Assembly: GCF_011758805.1 (NCBI RefSeq)
Contig: NZ_JAANOW010000004.1
Location: forward strand, 310,001 to 374,000
Source of the DNA: Mycolicibacterium fluoranthenivorans
GTDB lineage: Bacteria > Actinomycetota > Actinomycetes > Mycobacteriales > Mycobacteriaceae
Length of the DNA: 64,000 nt
Direction of reading: 5' to 3'
The notes under the pieces are model-generated. The model saw only the letters and a program-made list of their open reading frames with translations. It ran no database searches and was not told the DNA's origin. Every line of letters starts with the position of its first letter. Position 1 is the stretch's first letter. Positions 8,342 through 17,970 of this stretch are shown piece by piece. The position numbers and the translations under genes are program-made.

Positions 8342-9102
8342 GCGAAGCGACGGGAAAGGTAGCGATCGTCGTCGGCGGCGCTTCGGGGATCGGCTGGGCG
8401 TCGGCCCGGGCGCTGGCCGACGAGGGGTATCGCGTCGTCATCGCCGACCGCAACGCCGAGGGCGCACGGTCCCGCGCCGCCGAACTCGGGGCGCCGCACA
8501 CCGGTACGGGTGCCGATGTCACCGACGAAGCCTCCATCGCCACACTTTTCGAGCAGACCGAAGGTGTGCACGCGGTGGTGAACTGCGCCGGATTCTCCAA
8601 TATCGGACTCATCGTGGACATGCCGGCCGAAGATTTCCGGGCAGTCATCGACTGTTGCCTCACCGGGTCGTTCCTCGTCGCCAAGCACGCCGGCCGGCAC
8701 CTGGCCGACGGTGGCTCACTGGTGTCGATCTCGTCGCTCAACGGCCGCCAGCCGGCGGCCGGGATGAGCGCCTACTGCGCGGCCAAGGCCGGACTCTCGA
8801 TGCTGACCCAAGTCGCCGCGCTGGAATTGGCGCCGCGCGGCATCCGGGTGAATGCCGTCGCTCCCGGCTTCGTGCACACCCCGCTCACCGAAGGCGCGGC
8901 GCTGGTGCCAGGCGTCGTGGAGGAGTACGTGGAGAACACCCCGCTGGGCCGGGCAGGCACCCCCGAGGACATCGCCGAGGCCGTCGTATTCCTCACCAAG
9001 GCCTCCTGGCTCACCGGCGAGGTGCTCGATCTCAACGGCGGGTCCCACATGAAGCGCTACCCGGATCTGCTCGGTCACATCATGAAACTCGCGGTCCAGT
9101 GA
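8338..9102 (+). CDS. Short-chain dehydrogenase/reductase (classical SDR)
   Basis: 254 residues from GTG 8338. An earlier in-frame start (8146) would lie wholly inside the epimerase gene and is rejected. Glycine motif GGASGIG near residue 13, the NCAGFSN block, S-Y-K catalytic residues with Y146 and K150 (SAYCAAK), and the C-terminal WLTGEVLDLNGG motif are all present. It probably uses NAD, since an Asp follows beta-2 (IADRN). Translationally coupled to the upstream epimerase; likely a second redox step of the same pathway. Confidence 0.88.
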   Translation: MSEATGKVAIVVGGASGIGWASARALADEGYRVVIADRNAEGARSRAAELGAPHTGTGADVTDEASIATLFEQTEGVHAVVNCAGFSNIGLIVDMPAEDFRAVIDCCLTGSFLVAKHAGRHLADGGSLVSISSLNGRQPAAGMSAYCAAKAGLSMLTQVAALELAPRGIRVNAVAPGFVHTPLTEGAALVPGVVEEYVENTPLGRAGTPEDIAEAVVFLTKASWLTGEVLDLNGGSHMKRYPDLLGHIMKLAVQ

Positions 9103-9124
9103 TCAGTCCTGTGAAATAGCCGGC

Positions 9125-10327
9125 GTGGAAACCGAGTTCACCCTCAACCAGAGGCGAGCGCTGGCGATCGCGACGGTCGCCGCGATCGCCTTCGGCGCGT
9201 ACTTCCTGCGCGGCTATTTCATCCTGATCGTGGTGGCCGCGGTGGTGGCCTACCTGTTCGATCCGATCTACCAGCGTCTGCACAAGAGGTTCGGCACCGG
9301 CCTGTCCGCGACCTTCACCTTGCTCGCCGCGCTGGCCATCGTGATCGTGCCGATCGCCGGGGCGGTCGCCATCGGGGTGGTGCAGATCAGCATCATGGTC
9401 CGCAGCGTCGCCGACTGGGTGGGCAAGACCGATCTGAGCTCGCTCGGTGACCGATCACTGCGGGCGGTCAACGAACTGCTGGACCGGCTGCCGTTCCTGC
9501 AGAGCACGAACATCACCGCGGAGTCCCTGCAGAAATGGGTGGTCAGCTTCGCGCAGCGGGCCGGCCAGTGGGGTCTGGAGTTTCTGCAGGGCGCCGCGGG
9601 CGGCCTGTTCGGGGGTCTGACCGCCGCCGTCATCTTTCTGTACGTCTTCATTTCGATACTGGTCAAAGGCCATGAGCTGCGCGTGCTCATCGGCCGGCTC
9701 AACCCGCTCGGCGAGGAGGTCACCGACCTGTACCTGGCCAAGATGGCGGCCATGGTCCGTGGCACGGTCCAAGGCCAGTTCGTCATTGCCGTGGCCCAGG
9801 GGGTGGCCGGTGCCATCTCGGTCTACATCGCCGGGTTCCACGACGGGTTCTTCATCTTCGCGATCCTGTTGTCCGCGCTGTCGGTGATCCCTCTCGGCGG
9901 CGGGATCGTGACCATCCCGTTCGGGATCGGCATGGCGTTGTTCGGCAATATCGGAGGTGGCATCTTCGTCGTCGCCTTCCACCTGTTGGTGGTGACCAAT
10001 ATCGACAATGTGCTGCGCCCGATCCTGGTACCCAAGGAAGCCCGGCTGGACTCCGCACTGATGCTGCTGTCGGTCTTCGCCGGCATCACCATGTTCGGCT
10101 TCCTCGGCATCGTCATCGGGCCCGTGCTGATGATCGTCATCGTCACCACGATCAGCGTCTACCTGTGGGTCTATCAAGGTGTGCCGATGGACGTCGGCAC
10201 CGAGGATGATGACGAGCCCAAGCGACCCGGACTTCTCACCCGGCTGATCGGGCACGCCCGGGCGGCCACGCGTCGCCGGACCGAACCTGCCGTCCCGGCG
10301 AGTTCACCGCCGACCTCGGACGACTAG
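9125..10327 (+). CDS. AI-2E family transporter (PerM-type permease)
   Basis: 400 residues from GTG 9125. Seven to eight hydrophobic segments are visible, including LAIATVAAIAFGAYFL, then YFILIVVAAVVAYLF, and the conserved GxxxxPIGGGxxxxP-like region (LSVIPLGGGIVTIPFG). The hydrophilic, basic C-terminus (about residues 360-400) is cytoplasmic. The family includes AI-2 exporters and Na/H antiporters; the substrate here is unknown. Synteny with glpX-fum matches Rv1101c. Its TAG stop shares the CTAG tetranucleotide with the convergent DUF4245 gene. Confidence 0.87.
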   Translation: METEFTLNQRRALAIATVAAIAFGAYFLRGYFILIVVAAVVAYLFDPIYQRLHKRFGTGLSATFTLLAALAIVIVPIAGAVAIGVVQISIMVRSVADWVGKTDLSSLGDRSLRAVNELLDRLPFLQSTNITAESLQKWVVSFAQRAGQWGLEFLQGAAGGLFGGLTAAVIFLYVFISILVKGHELRVLIGRLNPLGEEVTDLYLAKMAAMVRGTVQGQFVIAVAQGVAGAISVYIAGFHDGFFIFAILLSALSVIPLGGGIVTIPFGIGMALFGNIGGGIFVVAFHLLVVTNIDNVLRPILVPKEARLDSALMLLSVFAGITMFGFLGIVIGPVLMIVIVTTISVYLWVYQGVPMDVGTEDDDEPKRPGLLTRLIGHARAATRRRTEPAVPASSPPTSDD

Positions 10328-10998
10328 ACCGGCAGCGGTGCAGCGCTCTGTACCGCCTTGGCCAGCACCCGGAACTCGTCGTTATCGGCCGACCCGGTGA
10401 TCGCCAGTTGCGTGTCCCCGGTCTCGCGGCCCGCGCGTGTCACCCCGGGCAGCCGCGTCGTCCACGCGGGCTCACCCTCGCCGGCCTCGTAGACCACCCA
10501 TTTCACGCCGTCCACCTCCTGGATTCCGGTGGGTACCAGGTCGGTGTCGAGCGAGGAGATGAGGGCGTCTTCGTCGGCATTGCTCTGGGTCAGCGACAGG
10601 TACATCCCGGCGGGCGTCAGGTAACCCACCCGCGAGCTGACCGCGCGGGCCTTCTGACCCGTCGCGGGATCGACGCGGCCGCCATCGATCCCGCCGCGCC
10701 CTCCGGAGTTCGCAGTCCAGCCCGCGGGGAGGGCGGGTAGCCGGATGGGGATCTTCAGCGCTGCCGCGTCGGCCGCCAATGCCGCGGGTGCGTCATAGTT
10801 GGGTGCGGGCCCCGCGCCGGGGCCGCTCGGCTGGAACGAGCACATGCCCAGGACCCCCGCCAACACCACGCAGGCCAGCACCAAGGGGGCCATCGACCAG
10901 AACATATCGCGGCCGTCCTGGAGCAGCCGGTTCTTGGCGGGCGCAGGCACCGGCACGACGATCGGCGTGTCGGCTTCCGGTTCCCGCGCGTCGCTCAT
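10324..10998 (-). CDS. DUF4245 domain membrane-anchored protein
   Basis: 224 residues from ATG 10998 ([12 protein letters not shown]). A longer in-frame extension to 11295 would overlap glpX and is rejected. A short cytoplasmic tail precedes one TM helix ([17 protein letters not shown], about residues 34-52); the rest is extracytoplasmic, matching the actinobacterial DUF4245 family (Rv1100-like). Function unknown. It is divergent from glpX, with only 55 bases between the starts, and shares its stop bases with the AI-2E transporter. Confidence 0.85.
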   Translation of the reverse strand: MSDAREPEADTPIVVPVPAPAKNRLLQDGRDMFWSMAPLVLACVVLAGVLGMCSFQPSGPGAGPAPNYDAPAALAADAAALKIPIRLPALPAGWTANSGGRGGIDGGRVDPATGQKARAVSSRVGYLTPAGMYLSLTQSNADEDALISSLDTDLVPTGIQEVDGVKWVVYEAGEGEPAWTTRLPGVTRAGRETGDTQLAITGSADNDEFRVLAKAVQSAAPLPV

Positions 10999-11053
10999 GG
11001 CTGCCAGTATCCCAGTTCCCAAACTGGGAGCCGCTAATGGGACAATCTGCCCC

Positions 11054-12115
11054 ATGACATCCGACGACGGTCTTCGCGTAAGCGGCTCATCCCGATCACG
11101 CCGGGAAGCCCCCGACCGTAACCTCGCACTGGAACTGGTCCGTGTCACCGAAGCCGGGGCGATGGCCGCCGGCCGCTGGGTCGGGCGTGGCGACAAAGAA
11201 GGTGGCGACGGCGCCGCCGTCGACGCGATGCGCGAACTGGTGAACTCCGTCTCGATGCGGGGTGTGGTGGTGATCGGCGAGGGCGAGAAGGACAACGCCC
11301 CGATGCTCTACAACGGCGAAGAGGTCGGCAACGGCGACGGTCCGGAGTGCGATTTCGCCGTCGACCCGGTGGATGGCACCACGCTGATGAGCAAGGGCAT
11401 GCCGAATGCCATCTCGGTGCTCGCGGTGGCCGAGCGGGGCGCCATGTTCGACCCGTCCGCGGTGTTCTACATGCACAAGATCGCCGTCGGCCCGGACGCC
11501 GCCGACGTCATCGACATCACCGCCCCCATCGCGGAGAACATCAAACGCGTCGCCAAGGTGAAGAAGTCCAGCGTCGCCGACCTGACCGTCTGCATCCTGG
11601 ACCGGCCGCGGCACACACAGCTGATGGCCGACGTACGTGCGGCGGGCGCCCGGATCCGGCTGATCTCCGACGGTGACGTCGCCGGCGCCATCGCCGCCTG
11701 CCGCCCCGGGTCGGGTACCGATCTGCTGGTCGGCATCGGCGGCACCCCCGAGGGCATCATCGCCGCCGCGGCCATCCGCTGTATGGGCGGCGCGATCCAG
11801 GCCCGGCTGGCCCCCACCGACGACGACGAGCGCCAGAAGGCGATCGACCGGGGCTACGACCTGGACCGGGTGCTGCACACCGAGGATCTGGTCTCCGGCG
11901 AGAACGTGTTCTTCTCGGCCACCGGCGTCACCGACGGTGACCTGCTCAAGGGCGTTCAGTACTCCGGCGGCGGCGCGACCACACAGTCCATCGTGATGCG
12001 GTCGAAGTCCGGCACGGTCCGGATGATCGAGGCGTACCACCGCCTGTCCAAGCTCAACGAATACTCCGCGGTGGACTTCACCGGGGACCTGTCCGCAGCA
12101 CATCCCCTTCCTTGA
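11054..12115 (+). CDS. glpX: Fructose-1,6-bisphosphatase, class II
   Basis: 353 residues from ATG 11054. It hydrolyses fructose-1,6-bisphosphate to fructose-6-phosphate and is essential for gluconeogenesis in mycobacteria, which lack class I enzymes. The lithium-sensitive phosphatase motif is DPVDGTT, preceded by [14 protein letters not shown]. The C-terminus beyond about residue 330 is typical. Placed 40 bases upstream of fum, with which it may share a transcript. High confidence. Confidence 0.96.
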   Translation: MTSDDGLRVSGSSRSRREAPDRNLALELVRVTEAGAMAAGRWVGRGDKEGGDGAAVDAMRELVNSVSMRGVVVIGEGEKDNAPMLYNGEEVGNGDGPECDFAVDPVDGTTLMSKGMPNAISVLAVAERGAMFDPSAVFYMHKIAVGPDAADVIDITAPIAENIKRVAKVKKSSVADLTVCILDRPRHTQLMADVRAAGARIRLISDGDVAGAIAACRPGSGTDLLVGIGGTPEGIIAAAAIRCMGGAIQARLAPTDDDERQKAIDRGYDLDRVLHTEDLVSGENVFFSATGVTDGDLLKGVQYSGGGATTQSIVMRSKSGTVRMIEAYHRLSKLNEYSAVDFTGDLSAAHPLP

Positions 12116-12154
12116 CGCTCCCCTGACCCCTCCTTCATCGAGAAAAGGACACAG

Positions 12155-13588
12155 ATGACCGACAGCGTTGTCGATAAGAAAGCCGGCGAGCCCGAGTACC
12201 GCATCGAGCACGACACCATGGGCGAGGTCCGCGTGCCGATCAATGCCCTGTGGCGGGCCCAGACCCAGCGAGCAGTGGAGAACTTCCCGATCTCCTTCCG
12301 TGGTCTGGAGCGCACGCAGATCCGCGCCCTGGGTCTGCTGAAAGGCGCCTGCGCGCAGGTGAACAAGGACCTGGGCCTGCTGGCGCCGGAGAAGGCCGAC
12401 GCGATCATCGCCGCAGCCGGTGAGATCGCCGACGGCCTGCACGACGACCAGTTCCCCATCGACGTGTTCCAGACCGGTTCGGGCACCAGTTCCAACATGA
12501 ACGCCAACGAGGTCATCGCATCCATCGCGGCCGGCTTCAACCCCCCGGTGACGGTGCACCCCAACGACGACGTGAACATGTCGCAGAGCTCCAACGACAC
12601 CTTCCCCACCGCCACGCATATCGCGGCCACCGAAGCTGCTGTGCGCCACCTGATCCCGGCGCTGGAGATCCTGCACGAGTCGCTCGCGGTGAAGGCCAAG
12701 CAGTGGCGCACCGTGGTGAAGTCCGGCCGCACCCACCTGATGGATGCGGTGCCGGTCACCCTGGGCCAGGAGTTCGGCGGCTACGCCCGCCAGATCGAGG
12801 CCGGCATCGAGCGGGTCAAGGCGACACTGCCCCGCCTGGGTGAGCTGGCCATCGGTGGTACCGCCGTCGGCACGGGCCTCAACGCCCCCGACGGTTTCGG
12901 CGCCAAGGTCGTCGAGGTGCTGGTGGCCCAGACCGGTATCGCCGAACTGCGCACCGCCAAGGACTCTTTCGAAGCCCAGGCCGCGCGCGACGGACTGGTC
13001 GAGGCGTCCGGCGCGCTCAAGACCATCGCGGCGTCGCTGACCAAGATCGCCAACGATGTGCGCTGGATGGGCTCTGGCCCGCTGACCGGGCTGGGCGAGA
13101 TCCAGCTGCCGGATCTGCAGCCGGGCAGCTCCATCATGCCGGGCAAGGTGAATCCGGTTCTGCCCGAGGCGGTTACCCAGGTGGCCGCGCAGGTCATCGG
13201 TAACGATGCGGCCGTCACGGTGGGCGGCCTGTCCGGCGCCTTCGAGCTGAACGTCTACATCCCGATGATGGCGCGCAACGTGCTGGAGTCGTTCACCCTG
13301 CTGTCCAACGTGTCGAAGCTGTTCGCCACCAAGTGCATTGACGGCCTGGTGGCCAACGAGGCGCACCTGCGCGAGCTCGCGGAGTCGTCGCCGTCCATCG
13401 TGACGCCGCTGAACTCCGCGATCGGTTACGAAGAAGCGGCCAAGGTCGCCAAGGAAGCCCTGAAAGAACGCAAGACGATTCGCCAGACGGTGATCGACCG
13501 CGGCCTGATCGGCGACAAGCTCTCCGAGGCCGAACTGGACAGGCGCCTCGACGTGTTGGCCATGGCGAAGGTCAAGCCAGGCGAGTGA
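12155..13588 (+). CDS. fumC: Fumarate hydratase, class II
   Basis: 477 residues; homotetrameric TCA-cycle enzyme interconverting fumarate and malate. Key motifs: [13 protein letters not shown] (substrate loop), SSNDTFPTA, the [11 protein letters not shown] block ([10 protein letters not shown]) and the signature [11 protein letters not shown] carrying the catalytic serine loop. AGAAAAGGACAC upstream of the ATG gives the ribosome site. Same strand as glpX; the pair is conserved in mycobacteria (Rv1099c-Rv1098c). Confidence 0.96.
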   Translation: MTDSVVDKKAGEPEYRIEHDTMGEVRVPINALWRAQTQRAVENFPISFRGLERTQIRALGLLKGACAQVNKDLGLLAPEKADAIIAAAGEIADGLHDDQFPIDVFQTGSGTSSNMNANEVIASIAAGFNPPVTVHPNDDVNMSQSSNDTFPTATHIAATEAAVRHLIPALEILHESLAVKAKQWRTVVKSGRTHLMDAVPVTLGQEFGGYARQIEAGIERVKATLPRLGELAIGGTAVGTGLNAPDGFGAKVVEVLVAQTGIAELRTAKDSFEAQAARDGLVEASGALKTIAASLTKIANDVRWMGSGPLTGLGEIQLPDLQPGSSIMPGKVNPVLPEAVTQVAAQVIGNDAAVTVGGLSGAFELNVYIPMMARNVLESFTLLSNVSKLFATKCIDGLVANEAHLRELAESSPSIVTPLNSAIGYEEAAKVAKEALKERKTIRQTVIDRGLIGDKLSEAELDRRLDVLAMAKVKPGE

Positions 13589-13630
13589 CGGATCGTCGCC
13601 CCGGCCGGCGTCACCGCCAGGGCCCCGGGC

Positions 13631-14845
13631 TCACGGCTGAGCGGCACCCGCCGCCAGCCGGTCGGGCGCGACGAATCGGATACCCGGCCAGGCCGTCAGG
13701 CTGTGCAGCAGCAGGCTCAGCGTCACGGTGATCACCACCGCTTCGGTGATGACCGAGGTGTTCTGGATGGTGCCGTGGCCCAGCACCAGCAGGCCGAGTA
13801 CCAGCGTGCCGATCCCGCGCGGACCGAACCAGCCGATGAACCAACGGCTGCGCATCGGCACATCGGTGCCGAGCAGGGCCAGCTGGACCGCGACCGGCCG
13901 CACCAGCACCAGCACGGCCACACAGAACAGCACGGTGCGCCAATCGATCTCGCGCCAGCCGGTGAATATCGCGTAGCCGCCGAAGATGGCGAACACGACG
14001 AGCTCGAGCACTTGACCGGCGGCATTGGATACCTGGGTGGGCACCGAGGTGTCCGCATGGCGAGCGATTGCGGCGAAGCCCAGCCCGCCCACGAAGGCCG
14101 CGACGAATCCACTGGCGTGGATTCGTTCCGCCAATCCGAAGCACACCAGCGCCAACGCCAGCGTGGCCAATTGCGCCCAGGTGTCGTTCATCCAGCCCCG
14201 GCGCCATGACGCGGCGACCACCACGCCGCCGACCAGTCCGATGACCGCACCCACCAACACCGCGAACAACTCGGTGTGCACCAGGATCCAGCCCCAGCGT
14301 CCGATATCGCCGTCGGAGTGCTCCGATGCCAGCGCCAGCGCGGCCAGTGCCGCCGCGAGCGCGAACCCGTCATAGCAGCCGCTCTCCACCGACAGTGCGT
14401 GCCGTACCCGCTCGGGAATGCGATGGTCCTCCAGGAGGGCGTCGATCAGCGCGACCTCCGTCGGCGCCACGACGGCCGCCAGACACACCGCCTCCCACAG
14501 CGGCAGCACGGGCAGCAGCACGAGCGCGGTCGCCGTGCCCAGTAGCAGTGCCAGGGGGATGCCGACCACCAGCAGCCGGAAGGTGGCATGGCCGCGGCGC
14601 ACCGCCCGCACCAGATCGAGCGACGCCGCCTGGTTGAACAGGATGACGGTCAGGGCCAGCTGAGCCAGCGTCGTGAAGGTGTGGCTGTCATCCGCGGCGA
14701 CCACGTCGAGTCCGAACGGCCCGAGCACCATTCCCATGATCACGAACACCAGCGCCGGCGCCAGGTACCACTTGTTGACCAGACCGGAGATGACGGCGTA
14801 GATCAACACCAGCACGGTGAGGGCGAGCGCGGTGCCGGTGTGCAT
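13631..14845 (-). CDS. CPA1-type cation/proton antiporter
   Basis: 404 residues and about 11-12 membrane helices, beginning MHTGTALALTVLVLIYAV. The conserved region VAPTEVALIDALLEDHRIPERV resembles the NhaP-type motif around helix 5-6, and FGPRGIGTLVL lies near the C-terminal helices. It probably exchanges Na+ or K+ for H+. It converges on fum with a 42-base gap. Monocistronic in appearance; the three-copy repeat at 14870 lies just upstream of its start. Confidence 0.85.
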   Translation of the reverse strand: MHTGTALALTVLVLIYAVISGLVNKWYLAPALVFVIMGMVLGPFGLDVVAADDSHTFTTLAQLALTVILFNQAASLDLVRAVRRGHATFRLLVVGIPLALLLGTATALVLLPVLPLWEAVCLAAVVAPTEVALIDALLEDHRIPERVRHALSVESGCYDGFALAAALAALALASEHSDGDIGRWGWILVHTELFAVLVGAVIGLVGGVVVAASWRRGWMNDTWAQLATLALALVCFGLAERIHASGFVAAFVGGLGFAAIARHADTSVPTQVSNAAGQVLELVVFAIFGGYAIFTGWREIDWRTVLFCVAVLVLVRPVAVQLALLGTDVPMRSRWFIGWFGPRGIGTLVLGLLVLGHGTIQNTSVITEAVVITVTLSLLLHSLTAWPGIRFVAPDRLAAGAAQP

Positions 14846-14869
14846 ACCGCGGAATACTAGGGGTACCAG

Positions 14870-14952
14870 GGCGAGCGAAGCGACGGGGAATCAAAACCCG
14901 GGGCGAGCGAAGCGACGGGGAATCAAAACCCGGGCGAGCGAAGCGACGGGGA
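14870..14952. repeat. Three-copy 31-32 bp intergenic tandem repeat
   Basis: Units starting at 14871, 14903 and 14934 begin GCGAGCGAAGCGACGGGG; the first two continue AATCAAAACCCGG, and the third is truncated after the G-run. It fills the gap between the divergent antiporter start and the end of the PRC-barrel gene. The core GCGAGCGAAGCGACGGG recurs in mycobacterial intergenic DNA. It is not a CRISPR: copies abut with no unique spacers. Confidence 0.75.
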
Positions 14953-14975
14953 CGCCAAAGACCCCCCTGGGCGCG

Positions 14976-15428
14976 CTACTCCTTCGGCGGTGTGTCGTGG
15001 ACGCCGTGGGCGGCGGTGTTGATGGCGGTGCCGCCGATCCCGGCCGCGGCCGTCGCGATGTCGATACCCGCACTGTGCCGGCCCGTCGACCGTTCCGGCG
15101 GCGCCGGCGCGGGCGGCGGTGCCGCGGGCAAACGGTAGTGCCGAGCCAGCTCGTGTTCCTCTTCGGAGGTGATGCCCTCACGCGCGCGCGGATTGGGCGC
15201 CTGCTTGACGCTGTCCTTGTCGACGGCCACCGTCACGGCGTTGCGGTCACAATGCGCGCCGGCGAGCGGGACGAAGGACGACGAAAGCCCGAACAGTCCG
15301 CGATTGACCGTCACCCACTTCGGTTGGTGGGTGTACGCGTCGACGAATATCTGGCCGATCTTGCCGATCCGGTGGCCGGTCACGTCGTACGCGGTCGCGC
15401 CGACGAAACGCTGCACGGGGCTGGCCAT
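14976..15428 (-). CDS. PRC-barrel domain protein
   Basis: 150 residues. The N-terminal half (about 8-90) is a PRC-barrel: RFVGATAYDVTGHRIGKIGQ then WVTVNRGLFG. The middle is a short acidic helix with HELARHYRLP, and the C-terminus is Ala/Gly/Pro-rich and disordered, ending HDTPPKE. PRC-barrel proteins are small cytoplasmic or membrane-associated modules, often stress-linked in actinobacteria; no enzymatic role is expected. GGAGGAG-like sequence precedes the ATG at 15428. Located between the repeat and the deacetylase gene on the same strand. Confidence 0.8.
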   Translation of the reverse strand: MASPVQRFVGATAYDVTGHRIGKIGQIFVDAYTHQPKWVTVNRGLFGLSSSFVPLAGAHCDRNAVTVAVDKDSVKQAPNPRAREGITSEEEHELARHYRLPAAPPPAPAPPERSTGRHSAGIDIATAAAGIGGTAINTAAHGVHDTPPKE

Positions 15429-15516
15429 GTTGTTCTCCTCCGGTGTGGGGATTCACGCTCTCCACGACTCGGGTAGCCGCCTTGCCCAGGTGGCTAAACA
15501 TCACCGGCTCAGGCCG

Positions 15517-16380
15517 TCAGGCTCCGTTGTTGGGACCGCCGGAGTTCGCCCCGGGGATATCGGTGATCGGGAAGTTCGGCATCGGCGGCGGTGACGGCGT
15601 CGGGGGCAACGCGGGTATCTCGGCCGGCGGGATATCGGTGAGATCGTTTGCAGGGGCCCCGTTTTCTCGACTGCCGTAGCTGGTTCCCGGCTGCCGTTCC
15701 CCGAGCATGTGAGTGACCGTGACCAGGTGATAGCCGTTGGCCTTGAGCACCGGGATGAACTGGTACACCAGATCGACTGTGGAGGAATAGGTGTCGTGGA
15801 ACAGGACCACCGAATTGGGTTTGATCTGCGTCATCAGCATGTAGCGGGTGGCCGCGGTGTTGGCGTCGTTGAACCAGTCGAACGGGATGACATCCCAATT
15901 GATGTCGGCCAGCCCTTGTTTGGCCGCCTCGGCCAGCACCGCGTCGTTGATCAGGCCGCCGGCGGTGCGCAGCAGTTTGGGCCGCTGCCCCGTCGCCGCC
16001 TCGATGGCGGCGCTGGCCTTGCTGAGCTGGGTGGGAATCGCCTGCGGCGGGATGGCCGTCATATTGGGGTGTTCCCACGTGTGACTGCCGATCTCCATAC
16101 CCGCCTCGGCGATGCGCTTGGCGCCGGCGGGGTTGGCCGCGACCTTGTTGCCGATCAGGAAGAATGTCGCCTTGGAATCGGTGTCCTGCAGGATCTTGAG
16201 CAACCTGTCGGTGTAGGGACCGGGCCCGTCGTCGAACGTCAGCGCGACGCACTTGACCTCTGCACAGTTCACCGCGTCGGGATCGTCGCGGCGGATGTGA
16301 CCGGACAGGCTGCCGACGATCAGGATCGCGACGGCCGCCACGACCCCGAGGACGGTCCACAGCCAGGCATGTCGTGACAC
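15517..16380 (-). CDS. Polysaccharide deacetylase (NodB/CE4 family), membrane-anchored
   Basis: 287 residues from GTG 16380. An N-terminal TM anchor (WTVLGVVAAVAILIVGSL, about residues 8-26) is followed by the NodB domain: TFDDGPGPYT (catalytic Asp pair), SHTWEHPNM (zinc His-x3-His), and DVIPFDWFND plus LFHDTY for the later motifs. It probably removes N-acetyl groups from peptidoglycan outside the membrane. A Pro-rich tail ends the protein. Synteny beside phoH2 matches Rv1096. A strong inverted repeat separates it from phoH2. Confidence 0.9.
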   Translation of the reverse strand: MSRHAWLWTVLGVVAAVAILIVGSLSGHIRRDDPDAVNCAEVKCVALTFDDGPGPYTDRLLKILQDTDSKATFFLIGNKVAANPAGAKRIAEAGMEIGSHTWEHPNMTAIPPQAIPTQLSKASAAIEAATGQRPKLLRTAGGLINDAVLAEAAKQGLADINWDVIPFDWFNDANTAATRYMLMTQIKPNSVVLFHDTYSSTVDLVYQFIPVLKANGYHLVTVTHMLGERQPGTSYGSRENGAPANDLTDIPPAEIPALPPTPSPPPMPNFPITDIPGANSGGPNNGA

Positions 16381-16401
16381 CCAAGCAGCCTACCGGCTGG
16401 C

Positions 16402-16450
16402 GATTTCGGCGCGCTCACGCTCGCTGAGCGCACGCGAGCGCGCCGAAATC
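16402..16450. terminator. Inverted repeat downstream of phoH2
   Basis: GATTTCGGCGCGCTC (16402-16416) and GAGCGCGCCGAAATC (16436-16450) are perfect 15-bp arms with a 19-base loop that can itself fold. It begins 8 bases after the phoH2 stop and ends 22 bases before the deacetylase start. Most likely a phoH2 terminator; a similar GATTTCGGCGCGC element is a frequent intergenic motif in mycobacteria. Confidence 0.65.
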
Positions 16451-16457
16451 ACTCAGG

Positions 16458-17771
16458 TCAGGGCAGCGCCTCGGGGCTGATCTCCTCCAGCATCTCGGTG
16501 ACCAACGCAGCAATCGGGGACCGCTCGCTGCGCATCAGGGTGATGTGCGCGAACAGCGGGTGACCCTTGAGCTTCTCGATCACCGCGGCCACACCGTCAT
16601 GCCGGCCGACCCGCAGGTTGTCGCGCTGGGCGACGTCGTGGGTGAGCACCACCCGCGAACCCGCCCCCAACCGGGACAGCACCGTGAGCAGCACGTTGCG
16701 CTCCAGCGACTGCGCCTCGTCGACGATGACGAACGAATCGTGCAGCGAGCGGCCACGAATGTGGGTGAGCGGCAACACTTCCAGCATTCCGCGGCTGAGC
16801 ACCTCTTCGAGCACCGCGGGGCTGGCCAATCCTTCCAGGGTGTCGAAGACGGCCTGGGCCCATGGCCCCATCTTCTCGCTCTCGCTGCCCGGGAGATAGC
16901 CCAGGTCCTGGCCGCCGACGGCGTAGAGCGGACGGAAGACCACGACCTTGCGCTGGGTGCGGCGCTCGAGCACCGCTTCCAGGCCCGCGCACAGCGCCAG
17001 CGCCGACTTACCGGTACCCGCCTTGCCGCCCAGGGACACGATTCCCACCGACTCATCCAGCAGCAGATCGAGGGCGACGCGTTGTTCGGCTGACCTTCCC
17101 CGGAGGCCGAACACTTCGCGGTCACCGCGCACCAGCTGCACGCGCTTGTCGGCGTTCACCCGTCCCAGCGCCGACGAACTGCCACCCAGCAGCCGAATGC
17201 CGGTGTGGCACGGCAGATCCCGTGCCGCTGCCAGATCCAGCTCACCCTCGGCGAACAGCGTGTCGATCTCCTCGGCGGCCACGTCCAGCTCGGACATACC
17301 GGTCCAGCCGGAGGTGATGACATCCTGGGCGTGGTACTCGTCTGCGGTCAGGCCCACCGCGCCGGCCTTGACCCGCAGCGGGATGTCCTTGCTCACCAGG
17401 GTGACGTTCTTGCCCTCGGCGGCCAGGTTGGCCGCACAGGTCAGGATGCGCGCGTCGTTGGTGTCGGTGCGGAAACCGACCGGAAGCACCGTCGGATCGC
17501 TGTGATTGAGCTCGATGTGCAGACGCCCACCGTGGGTACCCACCGGGATCGGCTGATCCAGCCGGCCATGTTCCAGGCGTAGGTCGTCGAACAAGCGCAA
17601 GGCTTGTCGGGCGAACCAACCGAGTTCATGGTGGTGCCGTTTGCCTTCCAATTCACTGATGACCACGAGCGGGACCACTACTTCGTGCTCGGCGAACCGT
17701 GTGCACGCCCAAGGATCGGACAGCAACACGGAAGTGTCGAGCACGTAGGTCCGGATCTGAGAATCAGTCAC
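16458..17771 (-). CDS. phoH2: PhoH2: PIN-domain RNase fused to PhoH-type ATPase
   Basis: 437 residues from GTG 17771. The N-terminal PIN domain (about 5-140) shows [21 protein letters not shown] and TNDARIL acidic active-site residues. The C-terminal PhoH domain has Walker [10 protein letters not shown] and Walker [12 protein letters not shown]. PhoH2 of mycobacteria is an ATP-dependent RNA helicase/RNase and has been described as the toxin of a PhoAT-PhoH2 pair. A short ORF overlaps its 5' end here (see 17764). Followed by a perfect hairpin. Confidence 0.93.
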   Translation of the reverse strand: MTDSQIRTYVLDTSVLLSDPWACTRFAEHEVVVPLVVISELEGKRHHHELGWFARQALRLFDDLRLEHGRLDQPIPVGTHGGRLHIELNHSDPTVLPVGFRTDTNDARILTCAANLAAEGKNVTLVSKDIPLRVKAGAVGLTADEYHAQDVITSGWTGMSELDVAAEEIDTLFAEGELDLAAARDLPCHTGIRLLGGSSSALGRVNADKRVQLVRGDREVFGLRGRSAEQRVALDLLLDESVGIVSLGGKAGTGKSALALCAGLEAVLERRTQRKVVVFRPLYAVGGQDLGYLPGSESEKMGPWAQAVFDTLEGLASPAVLEEVLSRGMLEVLPLTHIRGRSLHDSFVIVDEAQSLERNVLLTVLSRLGAGSRVVLTHDVAQRDNLRVGRHDGVAAVIEKLKGHPLFAHITLMRSERSPIAALVTEMLEEISPEALP

Positions 17772-17964
17772 GAGGCGCTCCTAAGCCCGCGCGGCCCCGC
17801 GAAGGCAGTTCGGCGGGCGCTGCGGTACCTGGACCGGGGCCGGTCCCGTTCTTGTCGAAACGATCGGTACCGCCCGGACAGCAAAGCAAGTTGCTAGCCA
17901 TCCCTTGCGACGCTACTCCCGGTCCGCACGGTGCGCGCGGCAGGCGCGCCGGGTCAACCGGCAC
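17764..17964 (-). CDS. Candidate small PhoAT-like ORF overlapping phoH2
   Basis: Up to 66 residues from GTG 17964, or 45 from ATG 17901 ([19 protein letters not shown]). It ends at TGA 17764-17766, overlapping the phoH2 start by 8 bases. Mycobacterial phoH2 genes are reported to be preceded by a small overlapping antitoxin gene, phoAT, which is why I list this. The sequence is Gly/Pro-rich with no recognisable fold and no strong ribosome site, so it may be only an untranslated leader. Confidence 0.35.
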   Translation of the reverse strand: MPVDPARLPRAPCGPGVASQGMASNLLCCPGGTDRFDKNGTGPGPGTAAPAELPSRGRAGLGAPRD

Positions 17965-17970
17965 AACAGG

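Noticed and set aside
8146..9102. Extended SDR start at 8146
   Set aside because: It would run through the end of the epimerase gene in another frame; GTG 8338 with a 4-base overlap fits the family N-terminus.
10998..11295. N-terminal extension of the DUF4245 gene
   Set aside because: It would overlap the glpX coding region on the opposite strand and adds Ser/Arg-rich sequence without family support.
11096..13366. 756-codon minus-strand frame opposite glpX and fum
   Set aside because: Both plus-strand genes have clear enzymatic motifs; the antisense frame is a GC-rich artefact.
14870..14952. Possible CRISPR array
   Set aside because: Three units abut without unique spacers, the unit carries no dyad, and no cas genes are nearby.
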